A program made the position numbers and the translations under genes. 64,000 nucleotides of DNA from an uncultured Collinsella sp. (GTDB taxonomy: Bacteria; Actinomycetota; Coriobacteriia; Coriobacteriales; Coriobacteriaceae), in contig UQTU01000002.1 in assembly GCA_900544135.1 (NCBI GenBank), forward strand, positions 1-64,000, read 5' to 3'. The notes below the pieces were generated by a model, which was not told the DNA's origin, made no database searches, and worked only from the letters and a program-made list of their open reading frames with translations. This document shows, piece after piece, positions 57,436 to 64,000 of the stretch; position 1 is the first letter of the stretch; every line of letters begins with the position of its first letter.

Positions 57436-58470
57436 ATGTTCAATTTCGATGAGCCTCGTTACGAGAAGGTTGTGAGCGATGCCCTCGCTCTCCGTCCTCA
57501 GATTGAGGCTGCCGTGGACGAGGTCTGCGAGCAGGGTTATTCCAACATCTTCTTCATCGGCTGCGGCGGCACCTGGGCCCACACGCTCCCGATGAAGTAT
57601 TGGGTCGAGACCACCACGGCCGACGTCGACGTCCACTGCGAGATCGCCGCTGAGTTCCTCGCGTGCCCGCCTAAGACCTTCAACAAGGATTCGGTCTGCG
57701 TCTTCTCTACCCGTACCGGCACCACCCCCGAGATCATTGAGGCTGCCAAGTTCTGCCAGGAGCAGGGCGCCCGCACGCTGATGTATGTCTCCAACGACAA
57801 CACTCCGGCCACCGAGTACGCCGATTACAAGTTCTTCAGCTTCGCCGAGGACGACGTTCTGTGCGAGGCCATCTACACCTACCAGATCACGCTGGTCGCT
57901 CGCTTCCTCAAGAACGCCGGCGCCTTCCCCAAGTACGACACCTTCATGGAGGAGTTCGGCAAGATCGCCCCGTTCCTCATCAAGGCCAAGGACGCCCAGG
58001 ACGAGCGTTGTGCCGCCATGGCCGAGGACTTCAAGGACACCGACTACCACATGGTAATCGGCTCCGGCATGCTCTGGGGTGAGGCCTACGACTACGCCAT
58101 GTGCATCCTCGAGGAGATGCAGTGGATCAAGACCAAGTCCATCCACGCCGCCGAGTTCTTCCACGGCACCATCGAGCTGTGCGAGGAGGGCACGAGCCTC
58201 ATCATGCTCTACGGCGAGGACGACACCCGTAAGCTCATGGACCGCGTGGACAACTTCACTCACATGCTCGCCGACGAGAAGGGCGTCAACGTCCGCGTGA
58301 ACAAGTTTGACACCGCCGAGGTCGAGCTGCCGTTCAGCGACCCCGAGTTCCGCAAGATCGTCTCCCCGATGGTCACCTACACCATCACCGAGCGTCTGAG
58401 CTGCCATCTCGAGCACGTCCGTAACCACCCGCTCACCACGCGTCGTTACTATCACCAGATGAACTACTAA
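57436..58470 (+). CDS. SIS-domain sugar-amine deglycase 4 (FrlB/FraB type)
   Basis: The 344-residue protein has two SIS domains with the first loop STRTGTTPE (91-99). Glu227 (EEMQW) and His243 (EFFHGTIE) are 16 apart. It ends RRYYHQMNY. It is the most diverged of the four paralogues: FFHGT in place of FHGP. It heads the unit containing EIIC and EIID of system 2, so it is the likely enzyme for that transporter's product. The start follows TTAGGAGTAAGGG. Confidence 0.88.
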   Translation: MFNFDEPRYEKVVSDALALRPQIEAAVDEVCEQGYSNIFFIGCGGTWAHTLPMKYWVETTTADVDVHCEIAAEFLACPPKTFNKDSVCVFSTRTGTTPEIIEAAKFCQEQGARTLMYVSNDNTPATEYADYKFFSFAEDDVLCEAIYTYQITLVARFLKNAGAFPKYDTFMEEFGKIAPFLIKAKDAQDERCAAMAEDFKDTDYHMVIGSGMLWGEAYDYAMCILEEMQWIKTKSIHAAEFFHGTIELCEEGTSLIMLYGEDDTRKLMDRVDNFTHMLADEKGVNVRVNKFDTAEVELPFSDPEFRKIVSPMVTYTITERLSCHLEHVRNHPLTTRRYYHQMNY

Positions 58471-58551
58471 TCCTCTCAAATTGCTGCGATTGTCTGCAGG
58501 CGAGCTGCGCAGAACGCCTCGCTTGCAGACCTATTTCTGGGGTTGATCGAA

Positions 58552-59325
58552 ATGGTTGTCCAGTATCTTCTAGTTGCACTGGTCGCATTTATTGCGTCCA
58601 TGGACGAGCAATTATTTGGCATTACGATGCTTGGTCGTCCGCTGTTTACGAGCCTGTTTGTCGGCTTGATCCTTGGCGATGTCCAGCAGGGCGTTATCGT
58701 CGGCGCTGCTTTGGAGTCCATGTTCATGGGCGCCATCATGGTCGGCGCGGCGGTTCCTCCAGAGGTCTATGCCTCCGGTGTGCTTGGCTGCGCGTTTGCC
58801 GTCATTACGGGTACGGGCACGGCAACTGCCGTCGCGCTCGCCCTTCCCGTCTCCGTCTTCCTTCAGGTGTGGCGCAACTTCTGCTACGCCGTTCCGGGTG
58901 CCTTTGCCTGCAAGAAGATTGAGACCGCTCTGGCAAATCGCGATCTTGCCAAGGCGAATCTGTACCATCTGACCATCGTGCCGCTGTCGATTGGCATTCC
59001 GTCTGCACTGCTGGTGTTTGGCTCGCTGTTCTTTGGTGCCGACCTCATCAACAATGCGCTCAATGCGATTCCGCAGTTTGTGATGGACGGCCTCAACGTT
59101 GCATCCGGCGTCATGGTCTGCATCGGCTTCGCACTTCTTATCAGGACCATGGGCGATAACGAGCTTCTTCCCTGGCTGTTCCTGGGATTCATTATGGTCA
59201 TCTACCTCAAGATGGACGTTGTCGGCGTCGCCGCAGCTGCCATTTGCGTCGCGCTGCTCCTGGCCTTCCGCGAGGGTTCGTCCGGTCCGCAGGCGGTTGC
59301 TGCAGATGAAGAGGAGGACTTCTAA
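58552..59325 (+). CDS. PTS mannose-family EIIC (system 2)
   Basis: The 257-residue membrane subunit has the EIIC pattern (TMLGRPLFTSLFVGLILGDVQQGV, ALESMFMGAIMVGAAVPPE) and an acidic C-terminus. I chose the ATG at 58552; an upstream TTG at 58543 is possible. The stop overlaps the ATG of EIID in TAATG, so the two are translationally coupled. It is 81 bp after SIS4. Confidence 0.94.
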   Translation: MVVQYLLVALVAFIASMDEQLFGITMLGRPLFTSLFVGLILGDVQQGVIVGAALESMFMGAIMVGAAVPPEVYASGVLGCAFAVITGTGTATAVALALPVSVFLQVWRNFCYAVPGAFACKKIETALANRDLAKANLYHLTIVPLSIGIPSALLVFGSLFFGADLINNALNAIPQFVMDGLNVASGVMVCIGFALLIRTMGDNELLPWLFLGFIMVIYLKMDVVGVAAAAICVALLLAFREGSSGPQAVAADEEEDF

Positions 59326-60173
59326 TGGCTACCCAGAACACCGACCTCAAAGAGGCCAAGAAGGATGCGATTATGACTCCCGATATGTATCGGAGCATGT
59401 TCCTTCGCCAGTTTACGAGCCAGTGCTCGCAGTCGTACGACAAGATGATGGCAATGGGCTTCATGTACACCATTCAGAAGCCCCTGCGAAAGATCTATCC
59501 TAACGACGACGATTACTATGCGGCGCTCGATCGCCATACCGAGTTCTTTAACATCACGCCTCATGTGCTTCCGTTTGTAGCCGGCCTAACGGTTTCGATG
59601 GAAGAGCAGGCGGCTGCCGATAAGAACTTTGACACGTCCTCGATCAACGCCATGAAGGTTGGTCTCATGGGGCCGCTTTCCGGCATCGGCGATTCGTTCT
59701 ACTGGGGTACGTTCCGCGTGGTCGCCGCCGGCATTGGTATCGGTATCGCTTCGACGGGCAACCCGCTCGGCCCCATCGTGTATGCGCTCATCTACTCGGT
59801 GATTAACTTTGCAACGCGTATCGTCGCCGCCCATCTGGGATACGACCTGGGAACCAAGTTCCTGCAGCAGTCCGAAGAGAACAACCTTATGTCTCGCATG
59901 ACGCATGCAGCCGGTGTCCTCGGAATGACCGTTATCGGCGCCATGATTGCGGCGCAGGTCTCGCTGTCCACGGCTTTGACCTTTGACGTGGGTGGTTCGG
60001 AGATTGTCCTGCAGGATCTGTTCGATTCGATCTTCCCCGGTCTGCTGCCCTTGCTGGCAACGTTCGCTTGCGTTGCCCTGTACAAAAAGGGCGTCAAGAC
60101 CATTTGGATTATTATTGGTATCTTCGCGATCTGCATCATCGGAACGGGTTTGGGAGTGTTCGCAGCGGCGTAA
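59325..60173 (+). CDS. PTS mannose-family EIID (system 2)
   Basis: The 282-residue EIID starts with a short polar N-terminus and has the SQSYDKMMAMGFMYTIQ pattern and the GPLSGIGDSFYWGTFR loop shared with EIID of system 1. Several membrane helices follow. It is the last gene of the SIS4-EIIC-EIID unit and is followed by a strong terminator. Confidence 0.95.
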   Translation: MATQNTDLKEAKKDAIMTPDMYRSMFLRQFTSQCSQSYDKMMAMGFMYTIQKPLRKIYPNDDDYYAALDRHTEFFNITPHVLPFVAGLTVSMEEQAAADKNFDTSSINAMKVGLMGPLSGIGDSFYWGTFRVVAAGIGIGIASTGNPLGPIVYALIYSVINFATRIVAAHLGYDLGTKFLQQSEENNLMSRMTHAAGVLGMTVIGAMIAAQVSLSTALTFDVGGSEIVLQDLFDSIFPGLLPLLATFACVALYKKGVKTIWIIIGIFAICIIGTGLGVFAAA

Positions 60174-60220
60174 TGTTGACTGCCATGCTCGCGCGTTGGA
60201 TAACTAACTGACCGTTTGAA

Positions 60221-60254
60221 AACGGGGCTCGGCGTAAGGCCGGCCCCGTTTTTT
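60221..60254 (+). terminator. Terminator after PTS2
   Basis: The stem ACGGGGCTCGGC / GGCCGGCCCCGT is followed by TTTTTTG. Confidence 0.9.
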
Positions 60255-60306
60255 GTTTGAGGGATTTTCCGACCGTCCAATAGTCCAGGCCCATGCATCA
60301 CTCACG

Positions 60307-60542
60307 TATCTCTCATCTCTCATTCATCACTAATATGAGAGATAACAGAAAGATGAGAGATAAATATGAGAGATAACAATGCTGCAAAGAGACAGGCAAC
60401 CATGGTATTGTTTCAATATAGATTGTTTTACCAGCGAAAACATGTTTAAATGAAACAGATGACAGACATCTTATCTTTCATCTCTCACTTCTCTCTAATA
60501 TGAGAGATAATAGAAAGATGAGAGATAATTACGAGAGATAAC
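60307..60542. repeat. Duplicated 71-bp array of ATGAGAGATAA sites
   Basis: Two copies of a 71-bp block lie at 60307-60377 and 60472-60542. Each has inverted TCTCTCAT-type sites on the left, then three ATGAGAGATAA-type sites. The exact or near-exact sites are at 60335, 60353, 60366, 60500, 60518 and 60531 (the last is ACGAGAGATAA), with matching spacing. The array ends 61 bp before the AlbA_2 gene and looks like a multi-site operator. The 430-bp gap holds no other feature. Confidence 0.85.
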
Positions 60543-60603
60543 TGAGAGACGAAGGAAATCTATTCGCGGCATTCTTCGCAGAACCGAGCGAAAGGACGTG
60601 CAG

Positions 60604-62070
60604 ATGAACGAAAACGAGCTGGCCGGTTTGCTCGAGTCTTTAAAGCGAATGGGTTCGGATGACCTTAGCGTCGAAGTAAAAGAGAGCGCCATGACGCTTT
60701 CCCGCGACGTATGGGAAACGGTCAGCGCTTTCGCAAACACCGCCGGCGGCATCATCGTACTCGGAGTGAGCGAGCACGCGGGTTTTGTCCCAGTTACAAA
60801 CTTTGAGACCGAGAAAGTGCTCAACCAATTCGTGGCGGGCATGGGCGATGCCGGCGGTCGCGGAAAGCTGGCCAATCCGCCCAAATACACTATTGAGCGC
60901 GTGGAGCTCCAGGGCACCGTGGTTCTGGTCATCACGATTGAGGAGCTCGACCCGTCGAGCAAGCCTTGCTATGTCATAGAGCGGGGCGCTCAAGGTGGCA
61001 GCTACAAACGCATCGATGACAAAGATGTCCCGCTTTCGTCGACCGAGGTTTTGGCACTGTCGTCATATGAACGGACGAGTCCTAGCGATCGCGATGCGGT
61101 GCCCGGTACGAGTGTGGGCGATCTCGACGAGTCGATGGTCGACCGCACGATAGAGCGTGCCTATTCGCTGACGCCTCGAGCGATGCGCGGTGCGGCGGAC
61201 AAGAAGACAAAGATGGAGCGTCTGAATTTCCTCGACTTCCAGGGCAATGTTACCAAGGCCGGCCTCCTTGCCGCGGGCGTTTACCCTCAGCAGTTCTATC
61301 CCAAGCTCTTCATTGATGTGGCTGTCCACGTGGGAACTCAAAAGGGAGCTGCGGGGCCACTAAGGTTTATGGACCGCACAGTCTGCGAGGGCACCCTAGG
61401 CGAGATGATTTCGGATGCCGTCGCAGCTGTCGCCAAAAACCTGCGCCGCATCTCGACCGTCCAAGGCGTCTCGCGTGTCGACTCGCTGGAGATTCCCGAG
61501 GAGGTTCTGCGCGAGGCAATCGCCAACGCCGTAATCCATCGAGAATACGGGGATCGGTTCTGTGGACAATCGATTGCCGTCGACGTCTTTGACGATCGTG
61601 TCGAGGTAACGAATCCTGGCGGCCTTTACGGGGGAAAGACTCGCGAGAACTTGTTTGACGGCAGCTCCCGATGCCGTAACGCGACGCTCGTGAAACTCAT
61701 GTCGATTGTCCCGCTTCCGGATGGCGCAGGTTCGCCGGCTGAGGGCAATGGCTCGGGCATCCCGATGATGATCGATGCCATGCGCGCGCATGGTCTGGCC
61801 GAGCCCCTGTTCTGCCCGGGGTTCGATCGGTTCAAGGTCGTACTTTACCGTTCAAAGATCGAGCCGGTCGATCATGGCGGGGGCTTAATTGTGACGGCAC
61901 TCAAACATTACGGCGAGCTGGGGACGCGTGAGCTGGCAGAACGCACGGAGCTTACAATTTCCCAGGTTAGGTCGCGCGTCAACGCGCTCATTGCTCAAGG
62001 CGAGCTTGAGCCCACGGCGCCGGCGACGAGCCGCAACCGCAAATATCGACTATCAGAGCGCGTGGAATAA
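60604..62070 (+). CDS. AlbA_2 (Schlafen-like) ATP-binding regulator
   Basis: The 488-residue protein has an N-terminal AlbA_2 domain (about 15-150, with VEVKESA and FANTAGGIIVLGV), a HATPase_c_4-type domain (about 290-420, with REAIANAVIHREY and NPGGLYGG), and a C-terminal winged helix (about 435-485, ELGTRELAERTELTISQVRSRVNALIAQGEL). Such proteins are widespread, partly characterised transcription regulators or defence-associated factors. I chose the ATG at 60604, 7 bp after AAAGGA. The array of repeated sites upstream suggests autoregulation through the winged helix. Confidence 0.85.
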   Translation: MNENELAGLLESLKRMGSDDLSVEVKESAMTLSRDVWETVSAFANTAGGIIVLGVSEHAGFVPVTNFETEKVLNQFVAGMGDAGGRGKLANPPKYTIERVELQGTVVLVITIEELDPSSKPCYVIERGAQGGSYKRIDDKDVPLSSTEVLALSSYERTSPSDRDAVPGTSVGDLDESMVDRTIERAYSLTPRAMRGAADKKTKMERLNFLDFQGNVTKAGLLAAGVYPQQFYPKLFIDVAVHVGTQKGAAGPLRFMDRTVCEGTLGEMISDAVAAVAKNLRRISTVQGVSRVDSLEIPEEVLREAIANAVIHREYGDRFCGQSIAVDVFDDRVEVTNPGGLYGGKTRENLFDGSSRCRNATLVKLMSIVPLPDGAGSPAEGNGSGIPMMIDAMRAHGLAEPLFCPGFDRFKVVLYRSKIEPVDHGGGLIVTALKHYGELGTRELAERTELTISQVRSRVNALIAQGELEPTAPATSRNRKYRLSERVE

Positions 62071-62170
62071 ATGCGTTAGTGGACGAGGCAACCCAATAAT
62101 TGACCCTCAATTGGCGCCCACTAAGGTAAAGCGGTTGTTGCTCAGTCGACGGTGATGCTAAAGACTCGGC

Positions 62171-62662
62171 TTACGCCGGCATGGCCCCGAACCCGTCCAT
62201 CAAGAACAGCCTAAGAACCAGCTTGATGACATTTCCCGGTTTGACTTCAGCCGTGCCAAAGACGTGACGCTCGGCGAGCTCACTGCAGTATGCATAGATG
62301 TCACGGATAAGGTCCGCGCCCGAAAGCGTAAACATGTAGCCTACGTCCGAAGGCGCATTGGGCGCGGCGGGCAACTTGGCCATGTGGCAGAACGTTTGCA
62401 GGTCGGGCGCCATAACATTCTGGTAGTCGAGGTGGCCGTTGGCATCCTGTGCGGCAAGCTCCAATTGGCGCACAAAATCCAGCGCCGCCGCTAACACAAA
62501 GCTCGGCGTAGGCGCATTGACGTCCTGAGTGGTTGCCACAAGCCTGCCCGCCGCCTGCGTGACAAGCCAAGCGACCTCGCGCTGGCAACGCACGGCCTTG
62601 CGCGTAACCGGCTTGATGGACGAAGAAGAAACGCTCCCCTTAGGCGGATTCGAAGCAGCCAT
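62171..62662 (-). CDS. Hypothetical protein
   Basis: The 163-residue, mostly helical protein has a polar Ser/Lys-rich start and no transmembrane segment or catalytic motif that I recognise. A GGGAGGGT site precedes the ATG, and codon use resembles its neighbours, so it is probably real. It converges with the AlbA_2 gene. No function is proposed. Confidence 0.65.
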   Translation of the reverse strand: MAASNPPKGSVSSSSIKPVTRKAVRCQREVAWLVTQAAGRLVATTQDVNAPTPSFVLAAALDFVRQLELAAQDANGHLDYQNVMAPDLQTFCHMAKLPAAPNAPSDVGYMFTLSGADLIRDIYAYCSELAERHVFGTAEVKPGNVIKLVLRLFLMDGFGAMPA

Positions 62663-62877
62663 AAGACCCTCCCATGAACAATCCGGCCCAACAAGCCCGG
62701 ATGAAACACGTGCTACATCAGTATACAGGGGAGTGGGGTAGCGGGGTACAAGCGCGCCAGCGGCAAACCGAGAGCATCAACGATGTGCCGATCGCGGAAT
62801 GAGATCTCGTAATAATTGACTCTCGGCCATATTATTGAGGGGTATGACTCGCGTTCGTATGGTTGTAGGTGCTGGCG
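62663..62877. promoter_or_regulatory. Divergent intergenic region
   Basis: This 215-bp gap lies between the minus-strand hypothetical gene and the right-end gene pair. It contains AATAAT-TGACTCTCGGCCAT-ATTATT, an inverted pair about 60 bp before the plus-strand start. TTGACT is present but has no well-spaced -10. I see no gene here. Confidence 0.35.
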
Positions 62878-63657
62878 ATGAACGACATTGACCTTGCTGT
62901 TCCGTTGATGGATGGACCAAGCTATGACCGTGCCTGCAGTCTCGTGCCTTCTGAATACGTTGAGGCATGGGAGTGGTTTCTGGGTGAGGAGCAGCGCGGC
63001 GGCGTTTGGACCAGCCTTCCGCACCACACCAAGGAAGATAGCCCTCAGTATCAGTATCGTTTGAGAATTGGCTCGGACTTCTTTCCCGTAACGCGGGATT
63101 CAGGGATCTTCTGGCCGGGCCAGGATCGGGTGAAGCAAGATCCCAATAAGACCTTTGCGCTTTCGGTCCATAACTCTAAAAAGAGCTTCTACACCGATGT
63201 GCCTCCGCTCTATTTGGACGATGGTACGTGGGTCATTAAGTACTCGGTTCAAGCGCCGGGTACCGTTGGTTCTCGAGACCAGAATTACAACCGTAAAATG
63301 CTCAACTGCATGGAATGTGGCGTTCCAGTCGGAGTCATATTTGCAACCGAGGTGGGCTATAAGGTGCTCGGCCTTGCGTTTGTTGAGCGGTTCGAGCCCG
63401 AAAACGGCTGGTTTGTTCTGCATGGTCCCGTTCATAAAGGCGGGCCTGACCCTCGTTTTGCGTCCGACATGAGCTATCTGAAGCGCATACCCGTCGATAT
63501 TGAGTTTGCCGGACAGGGTGCGACCGACGATGAAATTTGGTTTTGGCGGTCTTTTAAGATCGTGTTGTTTGATCGGATCGCGTGGCGATGCAATTTCGCG
63601 CGCACTTGCTGGTGCATGCTCTTCCTGGTTTCAATTACGGGAAGGGAGCGAGCGTGA
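62878..63657 (+). CDS. Hypothetical protein, first gene of a coupled pair
   Basis: The 259-residue protein is Trp- and Tyr-rich in the first 200 residues and has no membrane segment. A CME-C pair (about 141-144) occurs in the middle. I do not recognise the family. I chose the ATG at 62878 behind a weak AGGT. The last 35 residues are rich in Arg, Cys and Trp and unlike the rest, so either the gene truly ends there or a frame change has occurred. The TGA overlaps a GTG start for the next gene. Confidence 0.6.
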   Translation: MNDIDLAVPLMDGPSYDRACSLVPSEYVEAWEWFLGEEQRGGVWTSLPHHTKEDSPQYQYRLRIGSDFFPVTRDSGIFWPGQDRVKQDPNKTFALSVHNSKKSFYTDVPPLYLDDGTWVIKYSVQAPGTVGSRDQNYNRKMLNCMECGVPVGVIFATEVGYKVLGLAFVERFEPENGWFVLHGPVHKGGPDPRFASDMSYLKRIPVDIEFAGQGATDDEIWFWRSFKIVLFDRIAWRCNFARTCWCMLFLVSITGRERA

Positions 63658-63938
63658 GCTGGCGAGGCGATGTCGTGATGGGGAAGTACGGAAAACTGCC
63701 GTGTGCTCTTATCGACAACAATATGTTTCCGAGCGTAGAGGTTGATTGCGGGTCGTTTGTCGTCGCCTGCCCTTGCTGCGGCTCGCAAATACCGTGTCTC
63801 GACATTCGGTTCATCGATGTGTGCGACAGACTTAGCGACGAAGTGAGAAAACGGACAGGCGTTCATATGCCGGTGTATCAGGAGAAATGCCCTGTTTGTG
63901 GCCTCGATATCGTGTACGACGCCGGCGACGAGGGATAG
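63654..63938 (+). CDS. Small protein with two CxxC pairs
   Basis: The 94-residue protein starts at a GTG that overlaps the previous stop codon (GTGA) and has GGGAGCGAG upstream, a typical coupled start. It has ACPCCGSQIPC (about 40-50) and KCPVCGLDI (about 79-87), together a plausible four-Cys zinc ribbon. An alternative is that the open frame begins at 63582 or is the true C-terminus of the previous gene after a frameshift. No function is known. Confidence 0.6.
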   Translation: MSWRGDVVMGKYGKLPCALIDNNMFPSVEVDCGSFVVACPCCGSQIPCLDIRFIDVCDRLSDEVRKRTGVHMPVYQEKCPVCGLDIVYDAGDEG

Positions 63939-64000
63939 GTGATGCGGAGGAGCTGGCTGTGAAGGCATCTCTGTCCCTATAAGTAAACCCCCTCACCGAG

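Noticed and set aside
60307..60542. Possible CRISPR array
   Set aside because: The repeats are only 11 bp, occur in both orientations and have very short spacing, and no cas genes are present. An operator array fits better.

Overview
The window looks like a chromosomal segment of a gut actinobacterium of the class Coriobacteriia, most probably Collinsella. This is inferred from the high GC content, the strong AGGAGG/AAAGG ribosome binding sites, the gene set (LytS/LytTR pairs, mannose-family PTS, GntR/UTRA regulators, clusterless MutY, rubrerythrin) and the many palindromic intergenic repeats. No rRNA, prophage, insertion sequence or CRISPR array was seen. The one RNA gene found is a tRNA-Asp(GTC).

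Region 1 (1-17.7 kb). An AAA/DUF4143 ATPase preceded by 34-bp direct repeats is followed by an unknown gene and a cyclophilin-like DUF3830 gene on the minus strand. Then come a carbamate kinase, a C39-like cysteine peptidase, an APC permease with an amidohydrolase, and a LytS/LytTR two-component pair. A zinc-dependent phospholipase C-like protein and an MFS transporter follow. The region ends with an operon of a glycosyltransferase and a second, paralogous LytS/LytTR pair, and a small phosphoesterase.

Region 2 (17.7-33 kb) is rich in housekeeping and DNA-repair genes. It holds tRNA-Asp, an Rrf2 regulator with Fe-S-type cysteines, a MutY-like glycosylase without an Fe-S loop, rubrerythrin, two small membrane proteins, RmuC, an ABC exporter, Nth, Mfd, a PAP2 phosphatase, a threonine aldolase and a GNAT acetyltransferase.

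Region 3 (33-48 kb and 55.4-60.2 kb) is the most unusual part. It has four SIS-domain proteins of the FrlB/FraB sugar-amine deglycase type, four GntR/UTRA regulators, two complete mannose-family PTS permeases (one with a fused EIIA-EIIB), an EamA exporter and a HAD phosphatase. All four SIS proteins keep a Glu and a His 16 residues apart, as in the FraB/FrlB catalytic pair. Short operator-like motifs recur in front of several of these units. The simplest reading is a multi-substrate system for uptake and deglycation of Amadori compounds such as fructoselysine and glucoselysine. RecQ and a YitT-family protein lie among these genes.

Region 4 (48-55 kb and 60.3-64 kb) contains an L-lactate/2-hydroxyisocaproate dehydrogenase, MetA with the acetyl-CoA-type Glu111, 5-formyl-THF cyclo-ligase, a HicAB toxin-antitoxin pair and an M16C metallopeptidase. 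It also holds an AlbA_2 (Schlafen-like) ATP-binding regulator behind two 71-bp copies of an ATGAGAGATAA array, and three unrecognised genes at the right end.

Intergenic DNA carries at least seven families of hairpin-forming repeats. One 45-bp family is present six times, brackets a HAD gene and supplies the stop codons of two genes.
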